From Flavobacterium sp. (GTDB lineage Bacteria > Bacteroidota > Bacteroidia > Flavobacteriales > Flavobacteriaceae), in contig NZ_JBCNKR010000004.1 in assembly GCF_039595935.1 (NCBI RefSeq), positions 619,001 through 683,000 on the forward strand: DNA of 64,000 nt, in the 5' to 3' direction. Below are positions 9,901 through 18,278 of this stretch, one piece after another; within the stretch, counting starts at the first letter, position 1; every line of letters starts with the position of its first letter. The position numbers were made by a program, and so were the translations under genes. Below the pieces are notes generated by a model. That model was not told the DNA's origin. It worked only from the letters and a program-made list of their open reading frames with translations, and made no database searches.

Positions 9901-10972
9901 TTTTTTCGTCTTCGCAGAAGGACAAAATAAAGTTATCAGCCGGATCTTTTGCATTGTATTTTATGCTTTTAAAATATTTTGGTGTATCGCTGAGCATACT
10001 GATTCCGCCGCGAAGAGAACCAAACCATTTATTACCAGATTTGTCTTCGTACAAACTCCAAACCGAATTACTTTTGGCCAGCTGATCTTTTTTAATACTA
10101 TTGTTGGGAATATTTTTTTTGATTTGAAAAATGCCGCAGCCATCGGTTGTAATCCATATTTCGCCTTTTTTATCTGTGAGAATATCGGTTACACTGCATT
10201 TACTAGACAAATAATTCTTTGAAAGCGCTCCGGTTTTGGTATTAAACAGAAAAAGTCCTTCATCTGTTCCAAACCAAAGATTGCCATCTAAAGCTAATTT
10301 CATCGCTTTTACGCCTATCGAAAGCGGAAAAATAACTTTCAGTTTTTTTGATTTATAATTGTAATCGCAAAGCCCTACATTTCGAATATAAACCCAGCTT
10401 CCTGATTTATTTTTGTTTTCCTGAATGGCAATCGCATCGTAGTTGTTGACATTTATTTGATTTGCTAAAACGGTTAACGGAATGGGGTTTCCTGTAAATG
10501 AACCATTTTCAAAAGCTACTAATCCTAAGTTTTGAGAAGCTATTAAAAAAAGTTTATCAGAAACAGGGCGCATCTGATGTATAATGTCTTTTAAAGTCTG
10601 AGTTTTTTTATTTGAAGAAATATATTCTGCCGAATGAAATGTTGCTGAAGTTTTGTTGTAAATGCAAACGCCATTTGTGCCGCCAACCCAGATATTTTTT
10701 CTGGAATCGCCTTCGATATTATAAATTGTATTAAAAGGAAGTGATTTTGGATCGTTAATTCGGTTTCTAAAAACTTTGAAATTGTATCCGTCATAACGGT
10801 TTAATCCGTCATACGTTCCAAACCACATGAAACCTTCGCTGTCCTGAAATATTGTGGTTACGGAATTGTTAGACAATCCGTCAGATATATCCAAAAACTT
10901 AACGGGATAATCTTGTGAATATCCTGAAAATGCAAAGCTTATTAACAGCAGATATAGAAAAAAATGCTTCAA
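6944..10972 (-). CDS. Hybrid two-component system sensor/regulator (HTCS)
   Basis: This 1342-residue one-protein signalling system senses oligosaccharide in the periplasm and activates transcription. In order: signal peptide (1-20), two seven-bladed Reg_prop propellers (about 25-690; many SNSVTTIFQDSEGFMWFGT-like repeats), a Y_Y_Y domain (about 690-765), one membrane helix (about 770-790, WWAYSLYVLAIAGLLFVYL), histidine kinase with H-box SHEFRTPLS, N-box NLMSNAFKYTP and G-box GTGFGIGL, a receiver (LIIDDN, phospho-acceptor in VISDITMEEMDG, KPFDDD) and a C-terminal AraC-type helix-turn-helix (MSHRTLYTKIKIISG, VGFEDPKYFRQQF). The start codon is TTG: no ATG lies near, and the signal peptide begins exactly there. 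It very likely controls the neighbouring SusE-SusC-SusD operon. Confidence 0.95.
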   Translation of the reverse strand: MKHFFLYLLLISFAFSGYSQDYPVKFLDISDGLSNNSVTTIFQDSEGFMWFGTYDGLNRYDGYNFKVFRNRINDPKSLPFNTIYNIEGDSRKNIWVGGTNGVCIYNKTSATFHSAEYISSNKKTQTLKDIIHQMRPVSDKLFLIASQNLGLVAFENGSFTGNPIPLTVLANQINVNNYDAIAIQENKNKSGSWVYIRNVGLCDYNYKSKKLKVIFPLSIGVKAMKLALDGNLWFGTDEGLFLFNTKTGALSKNYLSSKCSVTDILTDKKGEIWITTDGCGIFQIKKNIPNNSIKKDQLAKSNSVWSLYEDKSGNKWFGSLRGGISMLSDTPKYFKSIKYNAKDPADNFILSFCEDEKKNLWIGTDGAGLKYWDRRNNTYINYTNSLSSSFITGIVRDNNNDIWLSTWAGGVNRINKKNNSVTQFSCYNPYTKQVEKNIWLVYKDSKANIWASATNEGSLYLFDRVQNNFVIFDKSVNNLQSFTETSDGKLWGGNYTDLFSIEKNAHKITKTSIGNPIRCIHEDKDKNLWLGTQEGGLLLFDRKTNTFKRLTTDDGLPSNTILRLLEDKEGNLWMSTYNGVCRFDKKRKTFRNFSVNDGLQSNQFSFNAGIKLSTGEFLFGGINGFNIFFPEAIKGFNQQNNVLLTDFYVNNQPIEESQVEVTTNSDEKNEIELDYDQTTLSIEFVAIDYNSADKINYAYFLEGWDEQWNYVGQARKANYSRLPEGKYTFKVKTTNFKGGWNKEVSLVSIEVLPPWYRTWWAYSLYVLAIAGLLFVYLDYQKNKEKLKYKVKIAELESKKEKEIAEKQSSMFTYISHEFRTPLSLIINPLKKAVQKENVENGSSGSDLAIAHRNARRLLSLVDQLLLFRKAENDADSLRLSPINVNNLCNEVYQCFVNQAKDKNIHYHFTIPENEIIIIGDYEKIEISLFNLMSNAFKYTPIGGEINLTVTENKEEVFLEISDSGDGIEKKDIEVIFEKFKQINSKVSIGTGFGIGLFIVKYFVDKHKGKVSCESEIGKGSKFKLTFLKGNSHFENIEITNEAPKRSQLFDELIIDDAEENNASANTVVSESDFQKIMLTEKRTVLIIDDNAEIRAYLIKLFSDNYVVYSAENGEEGLKMTKKHMPDLVISDITMEEMDGLELCRRIKESNDLSHIPVILLTASKNPETHLQGINDGADDYITKPFDDDILKARVESLLRNRSNLRTYFLDSITLKENTQKVPVEYQQMLKKCIDIVEANIHKKDFTIRTFALEMGMSHRTLYTKIKIISGQTLNAFIRSLRIRRAAMLMLTEEMNIAQASAEVGFEDPKYFRQQFVKLFGMTPSEYIKKYKSSFNSDLNIIK

Positions 10973-11148
10973 AGTGTAATTTTTAATATTCTTGTAAAAA
11001 ATACAATTATAAACTAATTTGACAGCATTTTACAAAAATGGCATTATAAAAATCACATTTATTCGACGGATTATAAGATTTTATCGATGAGCAACATTTT
11101 TAATAAAGTTATACCTATAATATTTCGTCAAAATGATAAACGCTGAGT

Positions 11149-12054
11149 TTATTTTCTTTGTCTAAGCATTAATTCCTCAATTTTAGCTTGAGAAATTTCT
11201 GGATTTGCTCCCGGCGAACCTGCAACTAAAGCGCCCATTGCACAGGCAAAATCTAAAGCTTTTTGGGGTTCATTTCCAGTAAGTAGAGAGGTTATCAATC
11301 CTGCTAAAAAAGAGTCTCCTGCTCCTACCGTATCGGCCACAACAATTGGATAACCTTTATTCTCATAGAATTGATTGTTCCAGAACAAAAGCGCTCCGTC
11401 TTTTCCGCGGGTTACGCACATTGCTTCAACCTTTGTTAATTCTGCAATGTAGTTTATGTTTTCTTCGAGTGTTGTAAACGGAGATTTTAAAGCTTTGGCT
11501 ATTTCTAAAATTTCTTCATCATTAAATTTTACAAAATTGGCTTCATTCATTAACTCTACCAAAATTTCATACGTATAATGAGGCTTTCTTAAATTGACAT
11601 CAAAAACTTTATAAACATTGGTTTGCAAGAGTTCTTGAAGTGTTTTTCTCGAAACTTCATCTCTGCAGACTAAACTTCCGTAAATTAAAACATCGGCTTC
11701 ATTTACAAGTGTTTTAGCCATATCGTTTATTTCAATTTTGTCCCAGGCAGATGGATATTTTATTTCATAAGTGGCAGAACCGGTTTTATCTAAAATTACA
11801 TTTACTAATCCGGTTGGGAAATCTTCTGTAATTTGTATAGCCGCAGTTTCGAGTCCGAGGTTTTTAACGGTTTCTATTATGATTTTTCCGTTTTCATCAT
11901 TTCCTACACTGCTTATCATGGCAGAATCGCAGCCGAGCGATTTCATTCTTAGAGCAACATTTAGCGGTGCACCTCCTATCTTTTTTTTGTTGGTAAAAAC
12001 ATCCCACAGCACTTCTCCGTAAGCTATCGCTTTGAGTTTTTTTTCGTTATTCAT
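11149..12054 (-). CDS. PfkB-family sugar kinase (fructokinase-like)
   Basis: This 301-residue protein belongs to the ribokinase/PfkB fold, which phosphorylates sugars or nucleosides with ATP. The N-terminal signature KKIGGAPLNVALRMKSLG and the C-terminal catalytic block ADTVGAGDSFLAGLI (catalytic Asp in GAGD) are intact. The overall pattern is closest to bacterial fructokinases. It lies in the same direction as the rhamnose genes but is cut off from lutC by a 388-bp gap full of hairpins. Its substrate is not settled by context: none of the rhamnose steps needs a PfkB enzyme, since an FGGY kinase is present. An A8 tract here carries an in-frame A-AAA-AAG without any disruption. Confidence 0.8.
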   Translation of the reverse strand: MNNEKKLKAIAYGEVLWDVFTNKKKIGGAPLNVALRMKSLGCDSAMISSVGNDENGKIIIETVKNLGLETAAIQITEDFPTGLVNVILDKTGSATYEIKYPSAWDKIEINDMAKTLVNEADVLIYGSLVCRDEVSRKTLQELLQTNVYKVFDVNLRKPHYTYEILVELMNEANFVKFNDEEILEIAKALKSPFTTLEENINYIAELTKVEAMCVTRGKDGALLFWNNQFYENKGYPIVVADTVGAGDSFLAGLITSLLTGNEPQKALDFACAMGALVAGSPGANPEISQAKIEELMLRQRK

Positions 12055-12160
12055 TCCTAAATTTTGTTTTTGTTAATCCTGAAACATAAAGTTAGACTTT
12101 TAATTAAATTAAAACTGACCTAGAAATTGATTATTGTATAATATCTTTTGTAATGATTCA

Positions 12161-12436
12161 AATACTCCTAACGGAGTATTCGATATGTGTTGATTTTTTT
12201 TTCTACCGACGATATACTCCTAGCGGCGTATTTCTGCTATCGTTTGATTCTTTTTCTACCGATATTAAACCCCTAACGGGGTATGCTTAACTGAGAATGC
12301 TATTGTTTTTTCTACCGATATAAAACTCCTAACGGAGTTAATCTGTAATGTCTTATTTATTTCAATAGAATATCTCGGAGAGATTAAATATCGGTAGCAT
12401 TTCAATCTCACCTCGAAAATTTGTCCCGTAGGGACT
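12161..12436. repeat. Array of related hairpins with covarying stems
   Basis: Four hairpins, each with loop TAAC or TAGC, occur at about 52-56 bp spacing. Their stems are AATACTCC/GGAGTATT (12161-12180), ATACTCC/GGCGTAT with one mismatch (12214-12231), ACCCC/GGGGT (12269-12282) and AACTCC/GGAGTT (12324-12339). Each later unit is preceded by CTACCGAT or CTACCGAC. The run ends with the inverse, ATATCGGTAG, near 12385, and a GTCCC/GGGAC hairpin near 12423. The stem changes are compensatory. It fills most of the gap between the PfkB gene and lutC and looks like a REP-type palindromic array. Confidence 0.75.
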
Positions 12437-12442
12437 ATACAT

Positions 12443-13030
12443 TTAATCCAATAAAAACACAATCAATCCTCTCGCCCCATGCGCTCCTAAAACCAATGAC
12501 TGCTCAATATCGGCCGTTTTGGAAGGTCCGGCAATAAAAGTTCCGAAACCATATTCTTGTTTTCCTATTCTTTCATAAGCTTGCTGCATGGTACGAATGA
12601 TATCATTTTTATGAACAATTATCGCTAAATATTGCGCTATAAAAGGCGCAACTCTTTGTCCTAAAATATCATCTGTTACCCAAAGAGCGCTGTTTTCTGC
12701 AACTCCAAAATGTGCTTTTACAACCGTTAATTCAACATCCTGAAGTGAATGCGGATCATCATTATTCCAGTCTAAAGAAGCTATCTCTGAAAGCTCTGGC
12801 AGCATTGTAATGATTCTCTTTTTAAGATTATAATGCGCTTTTATATAGTTGATGATTTCCTGATAATTTGAAACTTCTACAGGATCGCCTCCAATTCCTT
12901 TTAAAACTGTTTTATAAGTTTCAAGTATATCAAAATCTTCTGAACCTAAAATACTTAAATCAGGTAATTCAGTAACTAAATCGGGCTGATTTTGTTTTAT
13001 TCTTTTTAAAATTTCAGCTTTACTGCTCAT
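12443..13030 (-). CDS. lutC: LUD-domain lactate utilisation protein LutC
   Basis: This 195-residue protein matches the LutC/YkgG family (LUD domain), one of three subunits of the non-flavin L-lactate oxidation system. The start was placed at ATG 13030 (MSSKAEILKRIKQNQPD), not at an in-frame upstream codon, because that start overlaps the end of lutB by 11 bp, a typical coupled junction, and leaves no odd basic extension. The conserved C-terminal block FIAGPSKTADIEQSLVLGAHGARGL is present. It acts with LutA and LutB in the cytoplasm, feeding electrons from L-lactate oxidation to the respiratory chain. Here the lactate would come from rhamnose. Confidence 0.9.
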   Translation of the reverse strand: MSSKAEILKRIKQNQPDLVTELPDLSILGSEDFDILETYKTVLKGIGGDPVEVSNYQEIINYIKAHYNLKKRIITMLPELSEIASLDWNNDDPHSLQDVELTVVKAHFGVAENSALWVTDDILGQRVAPFIAQYLAIIVHKNDIIRTMQQAYERIGKQEYGFGTFIAGPSKTADIEQSLVLGAHGARGLIVFLLD

Positions 13031-14423
13031 TGTATTTTGCTTTAGATTCTCTCGAATTTTTCTTATACCATTCTCTAAAAGATTCTTCAGGAACATCAGG
13101 CATTTCGCGCTGGTCGTACCACTTATTCAATTTATTATTGACCATTCCCGGAACATTTTTCATTACAAATCTTCCTGATTTTCCGGCAATATTAAAAATC
13201 GTTGGGTTGGCTAAAACCGTTGCCATCGTTTTCATTGCAATTGTTTTTGCTTTTGGCGTATAACCGTCTTTTACCAAAACCTGACGCCATTTGTACAATT
13301 GATCGTGAATATCAATTTTTACCGGACAAACGTTGGTACAGGAACCGCAGAGTGTACTGGCAAAAGGCAGATCGACATTTTTGCTCATATCTAAGTTTGG
13401 CGCCAAAATAGAACCAATTGGTCCCGCAACCGCATTGTGGTAACTGTGTCCACCGCTGCGTCTGTACACTGGACAAGTATTCATACACGCACCGCAGCGA
13501 ATGCATTTTAAAGAATTTCTAAAATCTTCTCTTCCTAATTGTTTACTTCTGCCGTTGTCGACAATTACGATGTGAAGTTCTTTTCCGTCTCTAGGTTTTT
13601 TAAAATGACTTGAAAAAGTGGTTATCGGTTGTCCTGTTGCACTTCTGGCCAATAATCTCAGGAAAACGCCTAAATGTTTGCGCTGTGGAATTAATTTTTC
13701 AAATCCCATACAGGCGATATGAACATCGGCTAAATGTGCGCCCATATCCGCATTTCCTTCATTTGTACAAACTACAAATTCTCCCGTTTCTGCAACAGCA
13801 AAATTAACTCCGGTTAAAGCTACTTTTCTGGTTAAGAATGTATTTCTTAAACTATGACGCGCCGATTCGGTTAAATACTGCGGATTAAAATTTCCTTTTT
13901 CTGTACCCAAATGTTCGTGAAAAGTTTCGCTTACATCTTCTTTTTTAAGGTGAATGGCGGGTAAAACAATATGACTTGGCGGTTCTTTACGAAGCTGGAC
14001 AATATATTCTCCTAAATCTGAATCGATTACTTCAATTCCTTTTTCGGCTAAATAATCGTTTAAATGACATTCTTCTGTAAGCATTGATTTGGATTTCACC
14101 ATTTGCTTTACATCATGCTTGGCCATGATCGAATGTACTATTTCGTTGTGTTCTTTTGCATCGGCCGCCCAGTGTACAATGATTCCGTTTCTTTGGGCAT
14201 TGGCTTCGAATTCAACTAAATAATCGTGAATATTAGACAGTACGTTGGCTTTAATTTTTGAAGCTGTTTCACGCAATAATTCCCAATCCTTAATTTGATG
14301 TGCCGATTTATCACGCTTTGCACGCACAAACCAAAGTGTTTCATCGTGCCAGTTGACACGCTCTACATCTTTGTTGAATTTTGCTGCGGCTTCGCTATGC
14401 TGTATTATTTTTTCTGATGACAT
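13020..14423 (-). CDS. lutB: Iron-sulfur lactate utilisation protein LutB
   Basis: This 467-residue protein joins an N-terminal LUD domain to two 4Fe-4S ferredoxin motifs, the LutB/YkgF architecture. The clusters are bound by CIRCGACMNTCPVYRRSGG (about residues 308-326) and CGSCTNVCPVKID (about 360-372). LutB is the presumed electron-transfer core of LutABC, which converts L-lactate to pyruvate. It lies between lutA, 181 bp upstream, and lutC, with which it overlaps by 11 bp. The gap to lutA is occupied by an inverted-repeat element. Length and motifs are normal for the family. Confidence 0.93.
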   Translation of the reverse strand: MSSEKIIQHSEAAAKFNKDVERVNWHDETLWFVRAKRDKSAHQIKDWELLRETASKIKANVLSNIHDYLVEFEANAQRNGIIVHWAADAKEHNEIVHSIMAKHDVKQMVKSKSMLTEECHLNDYLAEKGIEVIDSDLGEYIVQLRKEPPSHIVLPAIHLKKEDVSETFHEHLGTEKGNFNPQYLTESARHSLRNTFLTRKVALTGVNFAVAETGEFVVCTNEGNADMGAHLADVHIACMGFEKLIPQRKHLGVFLRLLARSATGQPITTFSSHFKKPRDGKELHIVIVDNGRSKQLGREDFRNSLKCIRCGACMNTCPVYRRSGGHSYHNAVAGPIGSILAPNLDMSKNVDLPFASTLCGSCTNVCPVKIDIHDQLYKWRQVLVKDGYTPKAKTIAMKTMATVLANPTIFNIAGKSGRFVMKNVPGMVNNKLNKWYDQREMPDVPEESFREWYKKNSRESKAKYNEQ

Positions 14424-14439
14424 CTGTAAAAATTGTTTT

Positions 14440-14597
14440 TACCATTAAGGCATTAAGTAAATTAAGCTAAACTTTATAACCTTAATTTCTTTATGGTTAA
14501 AAGAAAATTAAGCTTACTTTAAAATCACTTAAATCTCTTATTGTTTACCATTAAATATTTCACACTAAACTTAATTTACTTAATATCTTAATGGTAT
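14440..14597. repeat. MITE-like element with about 28-bp terminal inverted repeats (copy A)
   Basis: The left end begins ACCATTAAGGCATTAAGTAA and continues into ATTAAGCT; the right end, read on the other strand, begins ACCATTAAGATATTAAGTAA and continues into ATTAAGTTT. The arms therefore match over about 28 bp with two or three differences. The element is about 158 bp, AT-rich and without an ORF, and sits between lutA and lutB. A second element with the same ends lies at 52214-52354. Confidence 0.65.
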
Positions 14598-14604
14598 AAA
14601 AAAA

Positions 14605-15345
14605 TTAATTTTCGAGTGAATTTAATATTTCAGCAATATGAATAGTTTTTATTCGGCTTTTTTGTCTTTTTAGAATTCCATCTAAATGCATTAAACACGA
14701 CATATCGCCGCCTGTAATATAATCTACATCATTGCTTTCGTGATCTTTAATTCGGTCTTGTCCCATTTTTACAGAAACGGCTTCTTCGGTAACACAAAAT
14801 GTTCCTCCAAAACCACAGCATTCATCTTTTCTGGTTAAAGCAACTAAATCTAATCCTTTTATGCTATGAAGCAATTGTTCCGGTTTGGAGAAAAATGGTG
14901 CATTCAGTTCCGACATCTGCGAAAGATGTAATCCGCGTTGTCCGTGGCAGCTTACGTGCATTCCGACTTTAAAAGGGAAGCTTCCGTCTATGTGATCTAT
15001 TTTTAAAATATCAGTTATAAATTCTGTTAATTCAAAAACGGTATTTCTAATTTTTGTCGCTGCTTCTTCATTTTTTTCATCATGCAAATGATCTTTTACA
15101 TGTAAAACGCAGCTTCCGGAAGGGCAGACAATATAATCGAATCCGGAAAAATTAGCTATAAAATTGGCATCACATCCTTTTGTTAAATGTGCATAACCGC
15201 TGTTTGCCATTGGCTGACCGCAGCAGGTTTGTCCCATCGGAAAATGAACTTCACAGCCTAATTTCTGCAAGAGTTCGTATGTCGCAATACCTACTTTTGG
15301 GTAAAACTGATCGACATAACATGGTATAAATAGTCCGACTTTCAT
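14605..15345 (-). CDS. lutA: Cysteine-rich lactate utilisation protein LutA
   Basis: This 246-residue protein is of the LutA/YkgE type, with two CCG-type cysteine-rich domains that bind an iron-sulfur cofactor. The visible motifs are QTCCGQPMANSGY (about 60-72), CPSGSCVLHVKDH, CHGQRGLHL and DECCGFGGTFCV (near 175-186). Such domains resemble the heterodisulfide reductase and glycolate oxidase iron-sulfur subunits. It is the first lut gene after the rhamnose kinase, with a 144-bp gap that holds an imperfect inverted repeat. With LutB and LutC it would oxidise L-lactate produced by the fused aldolase/dehydrogenase encoded upstream. Confidence 0.92.
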   Translation of the reverse strand: MKVGLFIPCYVDQFYPKVGIATYELLQKLGCEVHFPMGQTCCGQPMANSGYAHLTKGCDANFIANFSGFDYIVCPSGSCVLHVKDHLHDEKNEEAATKIRNTVFELTEFITDILKIDHIDGSFPFKVGMHVSCHGQRGLHLSQMSELNAPFFSKPEQLLHSIKGLDLVALTRKDECCGFGGTFCVTEEAVSVKMGQDRIKDHESNDVDYITGGDMSCLMHLDGILKRQKSRIKTIHIAEILNSLEN

Positions 15346-15363
15346 TTTTTATTATTTATTTTT

Positions 15364-15445
15364 AGCCCGCAGATCTGGCAGATTAAACAGATTTTTATTT
15401 AGTATTGCACATTTTTATCTGCACAATCTGCCAAATCTGCGAGAA
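15364..15445. repeat. Imperfect inverted repeat of CGCAGAT/AATCTGCC type
   Basis: CCCGCAGATCTGGCAGATTA near 15364 pairs imperfectly with AATCTGCCAAATCTGCG ending near 15445. The same vocabulary recurs at 36953-36982, 48696-48778 and 60564-60592, which marks a dispersed family of flavobacterial intergenic repeats. It lies between the FGGY kinase gene and lutA. Confidence 0.5.
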
Positions 15446-15489
15446 ACAAAAATCCATTTTTAATTTTTAATTCTCAATTTTTAATTGTT

Positions 15490-16851
15490 CTAATGTTTAT
15501 AAAATTTCAAATCAATCAAATCATTCTGAATTGGTTTTGGATTCCAGTTTTGATGAATTGCCAATGCAGCTCCCAAAGCACTTGCCTGCGCCATTGATGC
15601 GGCATAAACTTCAACATCCGGAAAAGCTTCGGCTAATAAATTCATATAAATTGAATTTTTACTGAAACCTCCGTCTACAAAAATTTTCTTGACAGGGCTG
15701 TTATGAATGACTAATTTAGTTGAAAATACCTGTTGTTCTACCAAATCTAACATTAATTGATGATAAGCGATTTCGTAATTTTTGAAAGTTGAAAGGTCTC
15801 TTTTTTGAAAAGGACATTCTTTCAGAATATCAAAATTATATTTTTTGGGATAAATAATCTGAAAATTCAACGCTCTCAAATTAGACACTATATTCTTGTC
15901 AAAATAAACATCTTTGTAAGTATCAACCGGAACATTAAAATGCTCTGCTAAACGTTTGGTTTGTACTTCGTGTTCGTTTCCGGCAAAAAGTCTTGCTGCT
16001 TTTACAGGTTTTTCTGTGTATTGTAAATAACACAAACAATCGTGCTGCAATTCTTCAAAAGTCAACGGTTTATTATTGAACGGATTTAAGGAAATACTCC
16101 AGGTTCCTGTTGATAATAAAACGAAAGGTTCGGTGAAGTTTATAGTATACGGAATTATCGCCGATGAACTATCGTGAAGTCCTGCTCCTACTGCCAGACC
16201 ATCTTTAGTTTTTATAACATCTTTTCCGTAATAAAACGGCGGAATTTTACCTGAAATACCTTCGCTTTTCAGCCATTTATGGTATTTCATTTTTTTGAAA
16301 TTCCAAAGATTGGTATGACAGCCAACGCTTGTAATATCTGTGTAAGCTTCATTCGTTAAAAGAAAACTCAAAAACTGAGGCAGATGTAAACAGTATTTTA
16401 CCTTTTCAAATAAGTCTGGTTTTTCTTCTTTTAAACGGTAAATCTGCATTCCTGAATTCAGGCTTCCCAAAACCGGAGAAGCTGTTTTTACGGCAAATGC
16501 TTCTTTGCCTTTGTATTTATTATAAAAGTCATTTTTTAAATCCTCCGGATAATCTTTTAAATAATTATACAGAGGAGTTAAAACTTTTCCTTCTTTATCA
16601 ATGTAGACAAAACTCGCACCATATGTGCTGAAATTGATGGCTTTTAAAACATAATTGGTTAATGTTTTTATTTCTGCTAAACGCTCAAAAATCCAGTTTT
16701 TAAGCAATTCTATATCTTCGCAGGGAAAACCGTCTTCGTCGACAGTTTCGTCAAAATTGACTGATTTCTCCCAAACGATTCGATAGTTTTCATCAAATAA
16801 AAAAACCTTTTTGTTTGTTTTACCAATATCAAAAATTGCAACTACATTCAT
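15490..16851 (-). CDS. rhaB: FGGY-family carbohydrate kinase, probable rhamnulokinase
   Basis: This 453-residue protein has the FGGY kinase (actin-like ATPase) fold. The N-terminal phosphate loop is IFDIGKTNKKVFLFDE (residues 6-21); a second glycine-rich element LSTGTWSIS lies near 247-255, and FVDGGFSKNSIYMNLLAEAF near 396-415. It differs from the enterobacterial RhaB but is of the Bacteroidota type found in rhamnose clusters. It lies 43 bp after rhaI and before lutA. The proposed reaction is L-rhamnulose to L-rhamnulose 1-phosphate. The substrate is inferred from the neighbours (isomerase, aldolase, transporter); an L-fuculose kinase is the main alternative. Confidence 0.8.
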   Translation of the reverse strand: MNVVAIFDIGKTNKKVFLFDENYRIVWEKSVNFDETVDEDGFPCEDIELLKNWIFERLAEIKTLTNYVLKAINFSTYGASFVYIDKEGKVLTPLYNYLKDYPEDLKNDFYNKYKGKEAFAVKTASPVLGSLNSGMQIYRLKEEKPDLFEKVKYCLHLPQFLSFLLTNEAYTDITSVGCHTNLWNFKKMKYHKWLKSEGISGKIPPFYYGKDVIKTKDGLAVGAGLHDSSSAIIPYTINFTEPFVLLSTGTWSISLNPFNNKPLTFEELQHDCLCYLQYTEKPVKAARLFAGNEHEVQTKRLAEHFNVPVDTYKDVYFDKNIVSNLRALNFQIIYPKKYNFDILKECPFQKRDLSTFKNYEIAYHQLMLDLVEQQVFSTKLVIHNSPVKKIFVDGGFSKNSIYMNLLAEAFPDVEVYAASMAQASALGAALAIHQNWNPKPIQNDLIDLKFYKH

Positions 16852-16894
16852 TTTTTTAATTGTAAATTGTGAATTATCAATTGTTAATTGATAA

Positions 16895-18169
16895 TTATAA
16901 TCCTGTTGCCAATGTTTTTAATCCTCTTTCTCCAATAAGATTTTTTCTAACAGAAAGGCTTCTGTATAATTCTACCGGATTTAAAGCTGCTCCTGAACGC
17001 AAACGAGCTTCGGCAACTAATGCGCGAACGTCTGTACGGAAAGCGTTTTGAAGAATTTCTTGTGCTTTTACTACGTCATTTTCTTCTTGTGCTTTTTCTA
17101 AAGCTTTTCTGTCTACAGAAAGTGCTTGTGCGTAAGCAATCATAATGGCTTCAACAGATTGTAATAAATCTTCTAACGGATCTTTGATGTTATGCGAAGC
17201 GTCGATCATCCAGCCTAAATCTTTGGCGTGATTCATTCCTCTTGCGTCCATTCCTTCAACTAATTCATTGAAAATCAAAAATAATTGATATGGTTTTAAA
17301 GCTCCGGCAGTTAAATCGTCGTCACCGTATTTTGAATCGTTAAAGTGAAATCCGCCTAGTTTGTTTTCCATTAATAATAAAGAAACAATCTGCTCGATAT
17401 TAGCATTTGGTAAATGATGTCCTAAATCGACTAAAGTCTGTGCTTTGTCTCCTAATTTTTTAACATAAGAATACGATTGACCCCAATCTGCCACTGTTGT
17501 AGAATAAAAGTTGGGTTCGGCACATTTGTATTCTAAAAATAATTTCCAGTTTGATGGTAATGCATCGTAGATTTCTTCTAAACTTTCTAAGGTATTTTGG
17601 TATGCTTTACGGAAGTTTAATTGTCCCGGAAAGTTAGAACCATCAGCAAGCCAAACGGTTAATGACTCTGATCCTAATTCGATTCCGTGTTTTATAACTT
17701 CTATATTGTGAGCGATTGCTTGTTTGCGAACTGCTTTATTTACGTTTTGTAATGAACCGTATTTGTATGTATGCTCTGCATTGGCCTGATCCTGAAATGT
17801 ATTCGAGTTCATGGCATCAAACTTTAAATTGTGCTGTGCGGCAAGTGCTTTGATTGCTTTATAATCTTGTGGAATATCCCACGGAATATGAAGCGAAATA
17901 GCTCCTGAAGCATTATTTAATTTGTGAAGCAAACCAACATCTTCGATTTTTTCTTCAATTGAACGAGGTTCTCCGCCTCCGGCAAAACGTCCAAATCTTG
18001 TTCCTCCTGTTCCTAATGCCCAAGATGGAATTGCGATTTGAAAATCGATTAGTTTTTGGATAATCGATTCTGTATTATCTATTTCTGATGCTGTAAAAAT
18101 CAGCTTATTTTGATGCTTTTTTAATAATCCCTCGTTATGAGATTCAATATTATTTGATCCGATTATCAT
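16895..18169 (-). CDS. rhaI: L-rhamnose isomerase, RhaI type
   Basis: This 424-residue TIM-barrel sugar isomerase converts L-rhamnose to L-rhamnulose in the cytoplasm. Motifs consistent with a metal-dependent xylose-isomerase-like barrel include LFLEYKCAEPNFYS, TLVDLGHHLPNANIEQ, GGFHFNDSKYGDDD and GWMIDASHNIKDP. These acidic and histidine residues would bind the divalent metal. This form (as in Pseudomonas) is distinct from E. coli RhaA. It follows the fused aldolase gene by 198 bp, with a terminator-like hairpin in the gap, and precedes the FGGY kinase by 43 bp. Confidence 0.9.
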   Translation of the reverse strand: MIIGSNNIESHNEGLLKKHQNKLIFTASEIDNTESIIQKLIDFQIAIPSWALGTGGTRFGRFAGGGEPRSIEEKIEDVGLLHKLNNASGAISLHIPWDIPQDYKAIKALAAQHNLKFDAMNSNTFQDQANAEHTYKYGSLQNVNKAVRKQAIAHNIEVIKHGIELGSESLTVWLADGSNFPGQLNFRKAYQNTLESLEEIYDALPSNWKLFLEYKCAEPNFYSTTVADWGQSYSYVKKLGDKAQTLVDLGHHLPNANIEQIVSLLLMENKLGGFHFNDSKYGDDDLTAGALKPYQLFLIFNELVEGMDARGMNHAKDLGWMIDASHNIKDPLEDLLQSVEAIMIAYAQALSVDRKALEKAQEENDVVKAQEILQNAFRTDVRALVAEARLRSGAALNPVELYRSLSVRKNLIGERGLKTLATGL

Positions 18170-18278
18170 AATCCTTATATTTTAATAGAGTCTACAAGAT
18201 ATGTAAATTATATAATCTAAACTCTGGTTTAACTTTACTATTTTATGGTAATTGGTTTCTTTATAAAATCGTATGTCT

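Noticed and set aside
11979..11990. A-AAA-AAG in the PfkB kinase gene as a third frameshift site
   Set aside because: The gene is intact through this A8 run and the -1 frame codes nothing conserved, so it serves only as a control showing that such heptamers also occur without disruption.
12161..12436. Regularly spaced palindromes that might be a CRISPR array
   Set aside because: The shared parts are only about 15-25 bp and degenerate, the spacing varies (52-56 bp), intervening sequence is itself partly conserved, and no cas gene is near. It is better explained as a REP-type array.
12265..12462. 65-codon open frame over the hairpin array
   Set aside because: It crosses the repeats and overlaps lutC; the translation has no pattern of a real protein.
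13031..13096. N-terminal extension of LutC
   Set aside because: It overlaps lutB further than needed and adds a basic, non-conserved stretch; ATG 13030 gives the usual LutC start.
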